This document shows, one piece after another, positions 14,387-22,193 of a DNA stretch of 23,722 nucleotides. Positions within the stretch are counted from its first letter, which is position 1. Every line of letters begins with the position of its first letter. Below the pieces are notes generated by a model. That model had not been told where the DNA came from. It worked only from the letters and a program-made list of their open reading frames with translations, and ran no database searches. The DNA comes from a virus. The position numbers and the translations under genes are program-made. The DNA lies in IMG/VR virus record IMGVR_UViG_3300031672_000015, positions 1 through 23,722 of that record. One strand, given 5' to 3'.

Positions 14387-16620
14387 TATCCCAACCTTCC
14401 TGTCGGCATAGTATATAACGTCATCGCTTCTAATTGAAAATCTACCAATGATATCGAGGGATTGATCATCTGATCAAATGACATATCAAAAACTAATTGT
14501 ATACATTCACCAGAAGATTGGAAATAAACTGTATGCCATAATCTTTCCTGGCTAGATTCTAGTGGATAATATAAAGGATCATATGGATAAGTCTGTAATA
14601 CATTGGTTCCCGTACTCGCTCCTGTAGCCATTCCTTCGGCTAACATAGATAATTGGGATGCAGACGGAAATGAATCTACAGTAATTTCACCCATTAAAGT
14701 TCTCTTAACAGCAAAATCTACCTTCTCTATATAGACATTCATGCCCTTATCAATATAAGGATTGAATTGCTTCGATTGCATAGAGATTTTTGATACTCGG
14801 GCAACAGTGCCACCACCACTATATGTACCTGTAAATGTAAAAATTTGAGAAGTACCAACTGTATTCACATCTGTGACATACAATATCTGACATATAAATG
14901 GTGCAAAATCACTATACCCTTGCACATTTTCTACTAAAATAAAATCCGAAACAGAAAGATTATGATCTATTATAGTTAATACAATATTATTAAATACATC
15001 TAAAGTTATATTAGTTATTTGTAGTACACCCTCATTTCTAGTTACCTCCGAATTTATTATGAATGTATATCCCTCTTGATTGCCAGCTACCACTTGCCTA
15101 AATTCAGATTGTACAATTCCATCTATCCAGGTAAAATTAGATTCATTCCATGCAGTGGTCGTATTGGCCCATGTAGTATCTGCTTGTTGCTCAAAATATC
15201 CAAATGCCGTTATAGAATCATCATTCAATGCCCAAGCACCCGTCTTGTAATTATACACTAGGACTCGTTTTGGATATGTAGCATTATCTGCATCTGGTGG
15301 AAATGCCCAGTAGACCATCTCGTTATAATAATCCCGTATTCCACATACTCTGTTTTCACTCTCTTGAAAATCCTGGATATCAAAGATTAACTCGGGTATA
15401 GTATTGTCTATTCTCTCCACGTTAGCTCCGTTACAGGCATGTACTCCCGTGTTGGCGATGGACAGGATCACTTTGTCGAATGGAATGGTGCTAAATGTCG
15501 ATTCAGAGCCTAATTCAGTGTTTATCTTCTGCCATATAAAAGGGTCCGCTTGGTTTCCGGTATACACAAGTTCCCAGGTACTTCTATCAAAATAGACTAT
15601 CAATCTGTCTTTAATAAATTCAGCACTTACTATTGCTTCTTCAGTTGTAGCATCCGTAAATCCTGCTCCGCCAGCTACATTTCCGCTAGCATCCATTTGA
15701 CCTCGTTCATACCATGCATTTACAGCAAATGGAGAACCCACAAAAGAATAACGACATCTATTTACGAATGCCTGATTTTCAGAAGTATTGGTGTTAAATT
15801 CAATAGTATTCAATAAAATTAATCTATTCTTAAAAGAAAAAATCATTAATGCAGTTTGTACAAATGGGCCATCGCCTATGGCAGCGCCTCCGGGAAGAAA
15901 ATAGGGTGTAAACTCTGTCCAGTTAGTTCCATCATAAGACCATAATGGATCTTGGTTAGCTGGGGGTACACCTGGTGCAGAATTAAAATTAGATACAAAA
16001 AGTACAGTAACATCTGCAGTTGTGCCACGCCAATTCGCCGTCCAGAAGAAATTTAAATTCGTCCCTTTCCAGACAGTCATCCCAGATCTTAGCCATGCAT
16101 TAGTAGGATCAAATTCATAAGCAAATTGAGTATCAAATCCAAAAAGTGGTTGATCATTTATCGGCCCTATTTCATAATTTCCCAATCCCATTACAGGTAA
16201 TGCAGGATAAAAATATATATGTTGGCCACCTGTACCAGTAAACGAATATGCTCCATTAGTAGTACTATATGTACCCGTTACCGATCCTGTAGTGAGCAAC
16301 GTTTGGGTAGCTCCCGTTAAATAAACTGTTAATATTACATCTCCAACTGAAAACATTTGTCCAATTTGCCATTTGATTCCAGGGGCCGTACCCGTAGTGG
16401 TAGTACCTAAATCTATTCTTAATCTAGAATATAATTGATTATCTAATGTAGAATCTGATAATCCAGCACCCATATATGTAGATCCAAATCGTTTCCTTAT
16501 TCTGCCCCTAAAAACATAAGCGTTATTTAATAGCGACCATGCGTCATCGTTGATCAACCATGGACGTAAATTGGTCTGTAGACCTGTGTTATAGGGCGCA
16601 ATCAAGAACCTATCAAACAT
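14386..16620 (-). CDS. Large tail/hub protein (744 aa)
   Basis: The N-terminus FDRFLIAPYNTGLQTNLRPW, then WLINDDAWSLLNNAYVFRGR, is characteristic of a family of large podovirus virion proteins. Repeated beta-strand stretches with W/F-rich motifs through ~150-500 suggest a propeller-like domain. These features and its place downstream of the connector-like gene fit a tail tube or nozzle role like T7 gp12 or P22 gp10; this is analogy and not motif proof. AAAGGATTTACAA precedes ATG 16620. That ribosome-binding site lies inside the remains of an HNH endonuclease reading frame. Confidence 0.6.
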   Translation of the reverse strand: MFDRFLIAPYNTGLQTNLRPWLINDDAWSLLNNAYVFRGRIRKRFGSTYMGAGLSDSTLDNQLYSRLRIDLGTTTTGTAPGIKWQIGQMFSVGDVILTVYLTGATQTLLTTGSVTGTYSTTNGAYSFTGTGGQHIYFYPALPVMGLGNYEIGPINDQPLFGFDTQFAYEFDPTNAWLRSGMTVWKGTNLNFFWTANWRGTTADVTVLFVSNFNSAPGVPPANQDPLWSYDGTNWTEFTPYFLPGGAAIGDGPFVQTALMIFSFKNRLILLNTIEFNTNTSENQAFVNRCRYSFVGSPFAVNAWYERGQMDASGNVAGGAGFTDATTEEAIVSAEFIKDRLIVYFDRSTWELVYTGNQADPFIWQKINTELGSESTFSTIPFDKVILSIANTGVHACNGANVERIDNTIPELIFDIQDFQESENRVCGIRDYYNEMVYWAFPPDADNATYPKRVLVYNYKTGAWALNDDSITAFGYFEQQADTTWANTTTAWNESNFTWIDGIVQSEFRQVVAGNQEGYTFIINSEVTRNEGVLQITNITLDVFNNIVLTIIDHNLSVSDFILVENVQGYSDFAPFICQILYVTDVNTVGTSQIFTFTGTYSGGGTVARVSKISMQSKQFNPYIDKGMNVYIEKVDFAVKRTLMGEITVDSFPSASQLSMLAEGMATGASTGTNVLQTYPYDPLYYPLESSQERLWHTVYFQSSGECIQLVFDMSFDQMINPSISLVDFQLEAMTLYTMPTGRLG

Positions 16621-16724
16621 TTGTAAATCCTTTCAATGTAATTTTTCCATTCATTTAATGCCAGTGAGCCTTTTGAAAAATTACAGTTTTTACAACAGGA
16701 TACACAATTTGAAGCAATGTATCC
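16602..16724 (-). pseudogene. HNH endonuclease C-terminal remnant
   Basis: In the minus-strand frame after the TAG at 16727-16725, 40 codons read GYIASNCVSCCKNCNFSKGS, then LALNEWKNYIERIYKC, ending at TGA 16604-16602. The pattern G-Y-x-x-x-N-C-V-x-C-C-x-x-C-N-x-x-K-G followed by an E-W/F-x-x-x-I-E-R-I helix is the end of the HNH fold of phage homing endonucleases. The N-terminal half with the catalytic His is absent here. The remnant overlaps the start of the 744-aa tail gene by 19 bases. Confidence 0.65.
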
Positions 16725-16790
16725 CTAATCACACTTACATCTCATATAATTAGCAAATATATCAGAAGTTGCATTTGTATCGAAAGGCAT
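16725..16790 (-). CDS. 21-codon ORF leading into the HNH remnant
   Basis: Starts one base after the stop of the upstream fibre-like gene, with GGAG six bases before ATG, and codes MPFDTNATSDIFANYMRCKC plus D before an amber codon. It is in frame with the HNH tail, so readthrough would give a 62-residue product. It is probably a piece of the degraded endonuclease gene. Confidence 0.35.
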   Translation of the reverse strand: MPFDTNATSDIFANYMRCKCD

Positions 16791-16791
16791 T

Positions 16792-17451
16792 TTAGACTCC
16801 TATTACAAGATAATTAGCTGCTACCCCAGCCGCACTACCAAATATTGTAAAGATTCCTGGAGTCGGACTACCTCCATTTGTAGGTTGTGTTATAGCCCCT
16901 AATGCCATTGCTGTACCAAGTGCTCCACCACCTGAACCGGAATGTCCTGTAGAAGTAATAAATACCTGATAAATAGTGTAAAAATTAGGAATAGAAGCCG
17001 AAATAGGTAAAGTCACTGTAGTACTATTTGTAAATGTTGTAACATTACCCCACATCAACAAAATACCAGAAGGCAACCGGGTCCATCCATTCTGTGCTAT
17101 ATAATTAGATGCTGTAATAGGGTAACCATTTGGAGCAATATCAGGTATTAAATTCGCCGGAGCAGTACTTCCTGCTTGTTTGATAAAAAACAATTCAGGC
17201 TGAGAAGTAAGAGATGAACTATTGCAATATAATCCCACTTCATCTGCTATCGTTAATGGGGGCATCGCAGGAGCCGTACTTTGATTGGGCATCTCCACAA
17301 AAGCATGTTTTCCTTGTAGTGGTGTTACAGAATTAAATACTACATGATTCCTATTAAAAGCATCCGCTATCGCATTAAAATTCGCCTGTATCTGGCCCTG
17401 AGAAATCGACAGAAAATCTGTGGCCATAGGAATGTTAGCTGTATAAGGCAT
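16792..17451 (-). CDS. Fibre-like virion protein (219 aa)
   Basis: The N-terminus (ANIPMATDFLSISQGQIQAN, then FNAIADAFNRNHVVFN) and the next segment (GKHAFVEMPNQ, GLYCNSSS) are typical of small podovirus fibre or tail proteins. Residues ~120-219 contain NGWTRLPSGILLMWG, then FYTIYQVFITSTG, resembling the C-terminal tip domain of gp53-type tail fibres, which may bind a receptor. AGAGGA precedes ATG 17451. It overlaps the upstream zinc-ribbon gene by 17 bases and is followed at once by the HNH remnant. Confidence 0.65.
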   Translation of the reverse strand: MPYTANIPMATDFLSISQGQIQANFNAIADAFNRNHVVFNSVTPLQGKHAFVEMPNQSTAPAMPPLTIADEVGLYCNSSSLTSQPELFFIKQAGSTAPANLIPDIAPNGYPITASNYIAQNGWTRLPSGILLMWGNVTTFTNSTTVTLPISASIPNFYTIYQVFITSTGHSGSGGGALGTAMALGAITQPTNGGSPTPGIFTIFGSAAGVAANYLVIGV

Positions 17452-17734
17452 TTTTTATCCTCTGTATTTTATTTTTTAACCATAAAAATATATTAGATTT
17501 AACCGTATCCTTCCTTGGCTTTACATTGATAAGAGCCTCAAAATCTATACGTAGAATTTGCTGGTCTATCAACGTTTTCAAGTGCTCTTTCTGTTCGTCT
17601 TTCTTTATATCACGATATGCATTTCTTTTCACGCTGTAGCATGCTTTACATATTTTCCTAAATCTTCGTGCATCTTTCTTGGCCGCATTCGCCCCGTTTA
17701 ATTCGGTATTACATTGATTACACAATTTTGTCAT
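17435..17734 (-). CDS. Orphan zinc-ribbon protein (99 aa), HNH N-terminus-like
   Basis: Two CxxC pairs (CNQC at ~5-8 and CKAC at ~29-32), separated by a basic helix (AAKKDARRFRKI), form a zinc ribbon of the kind seen at the N-terminus of phage HNH/endonuclease VII-like proteins. The remaining ~60 residues are helical and basic but contain no HNH core. AAAGGA precedes ATG 17734. The gene overlaps both neighbours. It may be the surviving N-terminal part of a split endonuclease whose C-terminal part lies at 16602-16724, or a small independent nucleic-acid-binding protein. Confidence 0.5.
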   Translation of the reverse strand: MTKLCNQCNTELNGANAAKKDARRFRKICKACYSVKRNAYRDIKKDEQKEHLKTLIDQQILRIDFEALINVKPRKDTVKSNIFLWLKNKIQRIKNALYS

Positions 17735-18035
17735 TGGGATCCTTTAGCATAAAGCTTGAAACACGTCTCATGGTAAAAGGTTTATTGATTGGTATACACT
17801 TATCAACAACATCATTTAAAGTTTTAATAGATTCTACGCATCTTTCACAATCAAATTCCCTCGAATAAAATATTTTTGTTATTAAAGGCGAACCATAAAA
17901 CTGAGTATCAATTCTATGCCCTGAAATACATGAAATCGAGGGACTCATCTTGTTAATAATTTCTGAATCTACTTTTATACCCTCCTCGAAACTATAAAAA
18001 TTAAATTCAATTACATCAAATTTCTTATTGGTCAT
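17718..18035 (-). CDS. Hypothetical protein (105 aa)
   Basis: The ATG lies just past the upstream stop, with GGAG about seven bases before it. The product is a mixed alpha/beta protein with a CERC motif near residues 63-66 and no recognised domain. Its 3' end contains the ribosome-binding site of the zinc-ribbon gene. Position among virion genes suggests an accessory or inserted gene; nothing else can be said. Confidence 0.55.
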   Translation of the reverse strand: MTNKKFDVIEFNFYSFEEGIKVDSEIINKMSPSISCISGHRIDTQFYGSPLITKIFYSREFDCERCVESIKTLNDVVDKCIPINKPFTMRRVSSFMLKDPNDKIV

Positions 18036-18038
18036 TCA

Positions 18039-19214
18039 TTACTCCACACCATTACCTAATCCATCCCAACCCCATCCCCACGTATTCGCAGAAACCCCGG
18101 TCTGTTCGGTGTAAATTGTGGCTACGCGTTCATTAGCATATTGCACCAAAGTCCTTCTTAAACATAACTCTTCTTGCTTTTTATATTCAGGTAGTATTAA
18201 TGCTACGCTATCCATATCAAGCCGATCTTCAAATACCTTTTTTGCAGCAGCTAGCGCTATAAATTGCCATAACTCTTCCAATTCCGGTACTGAATCATTC
18301 TCCATTAGCCATGTAGGCCTACTATATACTTCAAAATTAATTTGATATGGCTGATCAGGTACTGGTCTTAAAGTAAATTGATTATCATAAAAAAGGATAT
18401 ATCTAGGGCGGCCAGTCTGCACTAATACAGTTTGTGAATTTATTGCAAATCCAGCCTTGGGAGCAATATCAAATGTAATGACAAATTGTCCGGTTACGTA
18501 ATTTATATAGTTATTTGGAATAACTTCATCGGGAAGAGTAGGTAAGGTATTGTAATTAGTTATTAATGGTATTTCTGTAGGTTGATTGGCTGGTGTATAT
18601 AAATTTCCCCAGACAGTAGGATTACCAGTAGTCGCATCTAAGCATGGTACATCCGTTAAAGTTAATCCATTTCCATTTATATCCACAGATTCAAATAGAA
18701 CATTATTCTTTAAGTAACATGTGGCCTGTTGAGCACCAAATGTAGGACTTGGCACTATTCCCTGCGTATTCAGATTTCCCGTGAATGTAACTGTAGCACC
18801 ATCACCAGTTACACCAATTGTTTGAATGCTATTTATGCGGGGAAATATGGAATAGAATTGTCCTGGAGATTGACTATAAAATGATGGAAATCCTGCAATG
18901 TAAAATGGTTTGTGCACTGTTAAATATTTATTCTGAAAATTATAAAGAGGATTCTGCTCAGGATTCGCAGATTCTCCAAATGATAGTTCGTCTGTAGGAT
19001 ATACATCCTGAAATGGATTACACCAAAAATTGAAAGTAGTTCTATTGTTGAATGTTCTTAAATGTTCTGGAAAATCATAAACTACAAACGTATTAATATA
19101 CTCATTCAATGCAGATGTTGTCAATAGAGCTTCTGAAGGTGATCGTGTTAGTCTTCTAACTTTTATTTGTATGTTAGTTAAAGTATTGCCTGGTGCAGGT
19201 ACAGTTGGTGGCAT
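18039..19214 (-). CDS. Probable head-tail adaptor or tail tube protein (391 aa)
   Basis: The N-terminus IKVRRLTRSPSEALLTTSAL, then NEYINTFVVYDFPEHLRTF, resembles the helical start of tail-tube-A-like adaptors. The middle is beta-rich (~85-290). The C-terminal helices (ELWQFIALAAAKKVFEDRLD, then PEYKKQEELCLRRT) resemble the bundle by which connector proteins dock onto the portal. AGGAG lies eight bases before ATG 19214 and overlaps the amber stop of the upstream gene, which is in the same frame. The role (T7 gp11/P22 gp4 analogue) is inferred from pattern and gene order. Confidence 0.55.
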   Translation of the reverse strand: MPPTVPAPGNTLTNIQIKVRRLTRSPSEALLTTSALNEYINTFVVYDFPEHLRTFNNRTTFNFWCNPFQDVYPTDELSFGESANPEQNPLYNFQNKYLTVHKPFYIAGFPSFYSQSPGQFYSIFPRINSIQTIGVTGDGATVTFTGNLNTQGIVPSPTFGAQQATCYLKNNVLFESVDINGNGLTLTDVPCLDATTGNPTVWGNLYTPANQPTEIPLITNYNTLPTLPDEVIPNNYINYVTGQFVITFDIAPKAGFAINSQTVLVQTGRPRYILFYDNQFTLRPVPDQPYQINFEVYSRPTWLMENDSVPELEELWQFIALAAAKKVFEDRLDMDSVALILPEYKKQEELCLRRTLVQYANERVATIYTEQTGVSANTWGWGWDGLGNGVE

Positions 19215-19223
19215 ATTTTTCTC

Positions 19224-19595
19224 CTAACTCGCCGAATATGGTAATACATTCTGGGTGGCTCCCTGAAATGTACTATTTATTTCACCAATGGGGATACTCT
19301 GAGGATCTTGAAATGCCCCATTGCCTGATGGTATCATAAATACATCAAAAAATGTAGAATTTATTGGTAATGAAAAACTAATATTGTCAATCACAGTCAC
19401 CGGTCCAAATGATTGGTCCAGCTGTTGCATACCAAATACCTCGGGTATACTTATCCTCACTATCAATCCATCTATATACTGATGTGAAATGGTAGTAGTT
19501 ATTTCTACAGGATTTGAGTTGGTTATACCAGATATAACTCTCATCGCATGTTGAAATGTAGGCCTACTTGGGGTAAACGATGGCTCGTAACTCAT
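19224..19595 (-). CDS. Small virion protein (123 aa)
   Basis: A beta-rich protein (RPTFQHAMRVISGITNSNPV, YIDGLIVRISIPEVFGM, VTVIDNISFSLP) ending at TAG (19226-19224). The start overlaps the previous stop (ATGA). Size and position between the capsid group and the adaptor suggest a head-completion or decoration role. The amber stop is followed in frame, after three codons, by the ATG of the 391-aa gene, so readthrough would fuse the two. Confidence 0.55.
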   Translation of the reverse strand: MSYEPSFTPSRPTFQHAMRVISGITNSNPVEITTTISHQYIDGLIVRISIPEVFGMQQLDQSFGPVTVIDNISFSLPINSTFFDVFMIPSGNGAFQDPQSIPIGEINSTFQGATQNVLPYSAS

Positions 19596-20026
19596 TTTAA
19601 ATGTTCTATTGTAACTAGTGATTTCTCTTCTGGCATTAGATCTTCCATCATAAAATCATAGTTACTAAAACTACAACGTCTTACCATTTGACCAATACGC
19701 ACATACGGCATCCCATTTTCATCAGTAGCATGAGAATGTATCGGATATGAACAATTCTTATTCAAATGATTCACTACAGCAAGGGGTAGCGTATATTCGT
19801 GACCATCCTCTAATACATATTTCTCTATTTGATCACCTTTATATTTCAAAAAAGAAAATTTTAATATACCACCTTTTCTTTCCAAATAATTGAATACACC
19901 CCGAATCATCTGCCGATCACGGTCTCTATCATATTCCAATTTCTTCTTGAGTTCTTCTCTCTTCTGCTTCATTGCATTACTTTGTAGATGTTGTGGAGTA
20001 ACGGTTAAGTTCTTAGCAGTTGCCAT
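19592..20026 (-). CDS. Hypothetical virion-region protein (144 aa)
   Basis: The frame is open from 20065, but the ATG at 20026 (MATAKNLTVTPQHLQ) is chosen because AAAGGA lies six bases upstream. The upstream portion of the frame also coincides with a terminator hairpin. Residues ~15-45 are a basic charged helix (MKQKREELKKKLEYDRD). The rest is mixed, with HSHATDENGMPYVRIGQMVR and a C-terminal acidic segment. No family is recognised; it could be a small head-assembly protein. Four-base coupling to the downstream 123-aa gene. Confidence 0.55.
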   Translation of the reverse strand: MATAKNLTVTPQHLQSNAMKQKREELKKKLEYDRDRDRQMIRGVFNYLERKGGILKFSFLKYKGDQIEKYVLEDGHEYTLPLAVVNHLNKNCSYPIHSHATDENGMPYVRIGQMVRRCSFSNYDFMMEDLMPEEKSLVTIEHLK

Positions 20027-20040
20027 AGTAAATCCTTTCT

Positions 20041-20071
20041 TAAAAACGTGGGCAGTTGTAACCACCCACGT
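20041..20071 (-). terminator. Intrinsic terminator after the capsid genes
   Basis: On the minus strand ACGTGGG and CCCACGT (20071-20065 and 20052-20046) form a 7-bp stem followed by TTTTTA. It lies between the 340-aa gene and the 144-aa gene and could lower expression of the downstream virion genes relative to the capsid. Confidence 0.65.
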
Positions 20072-20109
20072 AACATTAAATACACATTAAAACTGAAATA
20101 TTTTGTCTA

Positions 20110-21132
20110 TTATGATCCTCCGTATGAACTCTTACCAGCTACCCAATAAACCACATCATTGGCTACCCCAGCAGGAAGCAATGCTCCTGGTGCTAATGTA
20201 ACCCCTATAAATCCAGTATTAGTTCTAGCACTCATAAAGGAAGAAAGTTGTGGAATATTTTGATACGCAGTAGCAGTATTTTCACCAAATGGATTCACTG
20301 ATGCTGGTGTATATGGTAATCCTGCAATCGCTTGTGCAGGAAATGCAAATGCACCAAATCCAGTTGTATTCACATTCACAGTTATAGTATTATGACCATT
20401 ACCTAATGCATTATCTACTGCAACAACGGTAGCTTGTACACCATCTAATGCAGCATAGTTTGCCCAATATGCTGAACCACCTGGGAAACTGAATCTTATT
20501 TCTTGTCCTATTTGGTAGTTATGCTGCACACTTAGTGTTACAACTGCTTGTGTAGCCGCTGTAATATTAGTGATCACACGTACCGAAGGATAGAATAATG
20601 GATTATAAGGTATAATTCTAAAATGACCCGCAGTAGATGGTGTGCTCCCAGTAGCATTTAAATAATCTACACTAAATGTGTTGGCTGTATGTGTTCCAAT
20701 TCCAGCAGTAAATGGTATACCATTATATTGTGGTTGATTATTCAATGAACTGAAAATAACTATGCTATTAGCTGGTACATTAGAGCCAACATCTGTTACA
20801 ACAGCTGGATTAGCTGCAGTAAATCCAGTTACACCTGCTCCACCATTATCTAATGCACCAATAGTTTCTACACTAGGATCATAAATTGTTAGTGCATTAG
20901 CGGCAGTAACATCTGCTGTTACCACTCCAGCAGTATTAATTAACGAGGTCATAATCCCATTAGGATAACCTAATTGCCAATAAAATTTAAAACCATTAGC
21001 GGCAGCGCCTGCAGCAGATTGTGTATAGTTTGTTACTTCAAGGTAATCAAATCCAGCAGGTATAGCAAAAGTTTGCGCTATAGCCGTTGCCGGTTGAGTG
21101 AATGTTCCTTGAGATAAAGTAGTTCCTTCCAT
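20110..21132 (-). CDS. Capsid-associated virion protein (340 aa)
   Basis: It follows the MCP by eight bases behind AAGGAGAGAT and is therefore likely to be made in large amounts. The sequence is Gly/Ala/Thr/Asn-rich and beta-structured (FDYLEVTNYTQSAAG, HFRIIPYNPLFYPSVRVITN, SVQHNYQIGQEIRFSFPGG). The IGQEIRFSF-type segment resembles Ig-like beta modules of head fibres or decoration proteins. It is probably a head decoration or fibre protein; the exact role is not visible. Confidence 0.6.
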   Translation of the reverse strand: MEGTTLSQGTFTQPATAIAQTFAIPAGFDYLEVTNYTQSAAGAAANGFKFYWQLGYPNGIMTSLINTAGVVTADVTAANALTIYDPSVETIGALDNGGAGVTGFTAANPAVVTDVGSNVPANSIVIFSSLNNQPQYNGIPFTAGIGTHTANTFSVDYLNATGSTPSTAGHFRIIPYNPLFYPSVRVITNITAATQAVVTLSVQHNYQIGQEIRFSFPGGSAYWANYAALDGVQATVVAVDNALGNGHNTITVNVNTTGFGAFAFPAQAIAGLPYTPASVNPFGENTATAYQNIPQLSSFMSARTNTGFIGVTLAPGALLPAGVANDVVYWVAGKSSYGGS

Positions 21133-21140
21133 ATCTCTCC

Positions 21141-21741
21141 TTATGATGCTTTTGTGCTACGTAAATTGAGTACCCACAAATCGTTAAGTATTTGCTGAGC
21201 ACTTGCCATCTTATATCCACAAGTTGCATTTTGAGCTAATGGACCCGAAAAAATTGGCGGTCGATAGATGAACTCCGCATTATACCCGTCTTGATAGATA
21301 TATGCGTATGCTTCTAGACCCACACAGAAGGTATTATACACATTCGATCCTAGTGCAGATGCATTTGGAAAGAATGATCCAATACTGGATACCAAGAACC
21401 TTAAGTTTGAGCATGAACCCCATTCACTCGGTAATCCTCTCATTGAAGAAGGATACTGAGATTTAGGTATAAATCTATCCATATTTTCCAATTCAGGAAT
21501 CAGCTTAGATGAACTTAAAGCATAAAACGCCTCTCTTACTGGTGCGGTCCCAAAACGGTCTTCTCCCGGTATTTCATCTAGAATAGTATATGCATTATTA
21601 TCTATTAATGTTGCAACAATATTCTGTACATCCGGGAATGTGATCTCAGTAGGAGAATCACCGTTAAATCCATTAACACAGTTTATAAACGATGCTGAAG
21701 ATGCTAACATATTACGTGTTAGTTCATCTTCGGTTTGTCTG
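21141..21741 (-). CDS. Major capsid protein, N4-gp56 family, exon 3
   Basis: This exon supplies residues 117-316 of the spliced MCP. It begins with the base that completes a Leu codon (CT|C), then RQTEDELTRNMLASSASFIN. Further N4-gp56 hallmarks follow: GDSPTEITFPDV, GEDRFGTAPVREAFYAL, SEWGSCSNLRFLVSSIGS, NASALGSNVYNTF, FIYRPPIFSGPLAQNAT and LNDLWVLNLR. The exon boundary at 21741/21742 is set by three points: the reading frame, an intron-terminal G, and pairing of the first three exon bases (CAG) with CUG in the intron guide. Unspliced, the frame remains open upstream only to a TTG at 21764, which adds residues foreign to the family. The full-length protein forms the icosahedral shell. Confidence 0.9.
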
Positions 21742-21978
21742 CTATCTGTTACTTTTGTGACCAATTTTTTATTGGCGGGAGGTCTTGTTAATCCCTCCTC
21801 CCAAACTTTCGCTTAGGTTCGGACTATCGCATAGTTGATATTATACAACTCTAAACCGCTTAGTCTCTGCTGGTCTTGACACATCTTCAGTTAGTCAAGT
21901 TCCATCTGGTTGCCTTAGGCTTGTGCCCTTAGGTGTTCCAAGGTATTCAGGTTTAGTTTTACTTCCCCCAGCTTGTTA
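21742..21978 (-). ncRNA. Group I intron 2 in the MCP gene (237 nt, no ORF)
   Basis: P1: exon bases UUUCCCU (21985-21979) pair with guide GGGGAAG (21968-21962), with a U.G pair at the splice site. P10: CUG (21971-21969) pairs with CAG at the start of exon 3. P3: CUAAACC (21956-21950) with GGUUUAG (21857-21851). P7: GACUA (21865-21861) with UAGUC (21826-21822). P8: AGUUG/CAACU (21850-21846 and 21837-21833). P9: CCUAAGC and GUUUGGG close a GAAA tetraloop (21817-21800). Two further P9-type hairpins follow. The last intron base is G (21742). All elements are read by eye and occur in the canonical order. Removal restores the MCP frame. This is a compact, ORF-less ribozyme that looks active. Confidence 0.88.
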
Positions 21979-22016
21979 AGGGAAACACCAAGACGTTTAG
22001 CTGCTTCATTTAATAC
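21979..22016 (-). CDS. Major capsid protein, exon 2 (38-nt microexon)
   Basis: Between the two introns lie 38 bases that code VLNEAAKRLGVS plus the first two bases of a Leu codon. This supplies the linker expected in N4-gp56 MCPs between QNQDP (end of exon 1) and RQTEDELTR (exon 3). Its length is 12 codons plus two bases, and only with it included does the total coding length (312+38+601=951) give an uninterrupted 316-codon frame plus stop. Without splicing this segment is embedded in a longer meaningless frame. Confidence 0.87.
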
Positions 22017-22163
22017 CATTCTGTTACTTTTATGACCTATTATTAGGCGGGAAAACCTCTTCGGATCTTCCTCTCTTTCTTTCGAAAAGAGCTCAGACTT
22101 TCGCATACTTTTTTCAAAGTCTCTCTCGTTAAGTCGTTCAGCGTGGATTTTATTTTCATTTAA

Positions 22164-22172
22164 TGCTATAAT
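22164..22172 (+). promoter_or_regulatory. Extended -10 promoter of the endonuclease gene
   Basis: TGCTATAAT is a perfect TGnTATAAT extended -10 element, which does not need a strong -35 (the -35 region here is poor). The expected start is near 22179, giving a very short leader with AAGGA (22184-22188) five bases before ATG 22194. Confidence 0.65.
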
Positions 22173-22193
22173 GTTATAAATGTAAGGATAATT

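Noticed and set aside
3579-19226. Genome-wide reassignment of TAG to a sense codon
   Set aside because: The large virion, initiator and ERF genes read complete without internal TAG. Kept only as a local readthrough hypothesis.
21141-21764. Separate 207-aa protein starting at TTG 21764
   Set aside because: The first eight codons lie in intron 2, the TTG has no ribosome-binding site, and the frame is explained by exon 3 of the capsid gene.
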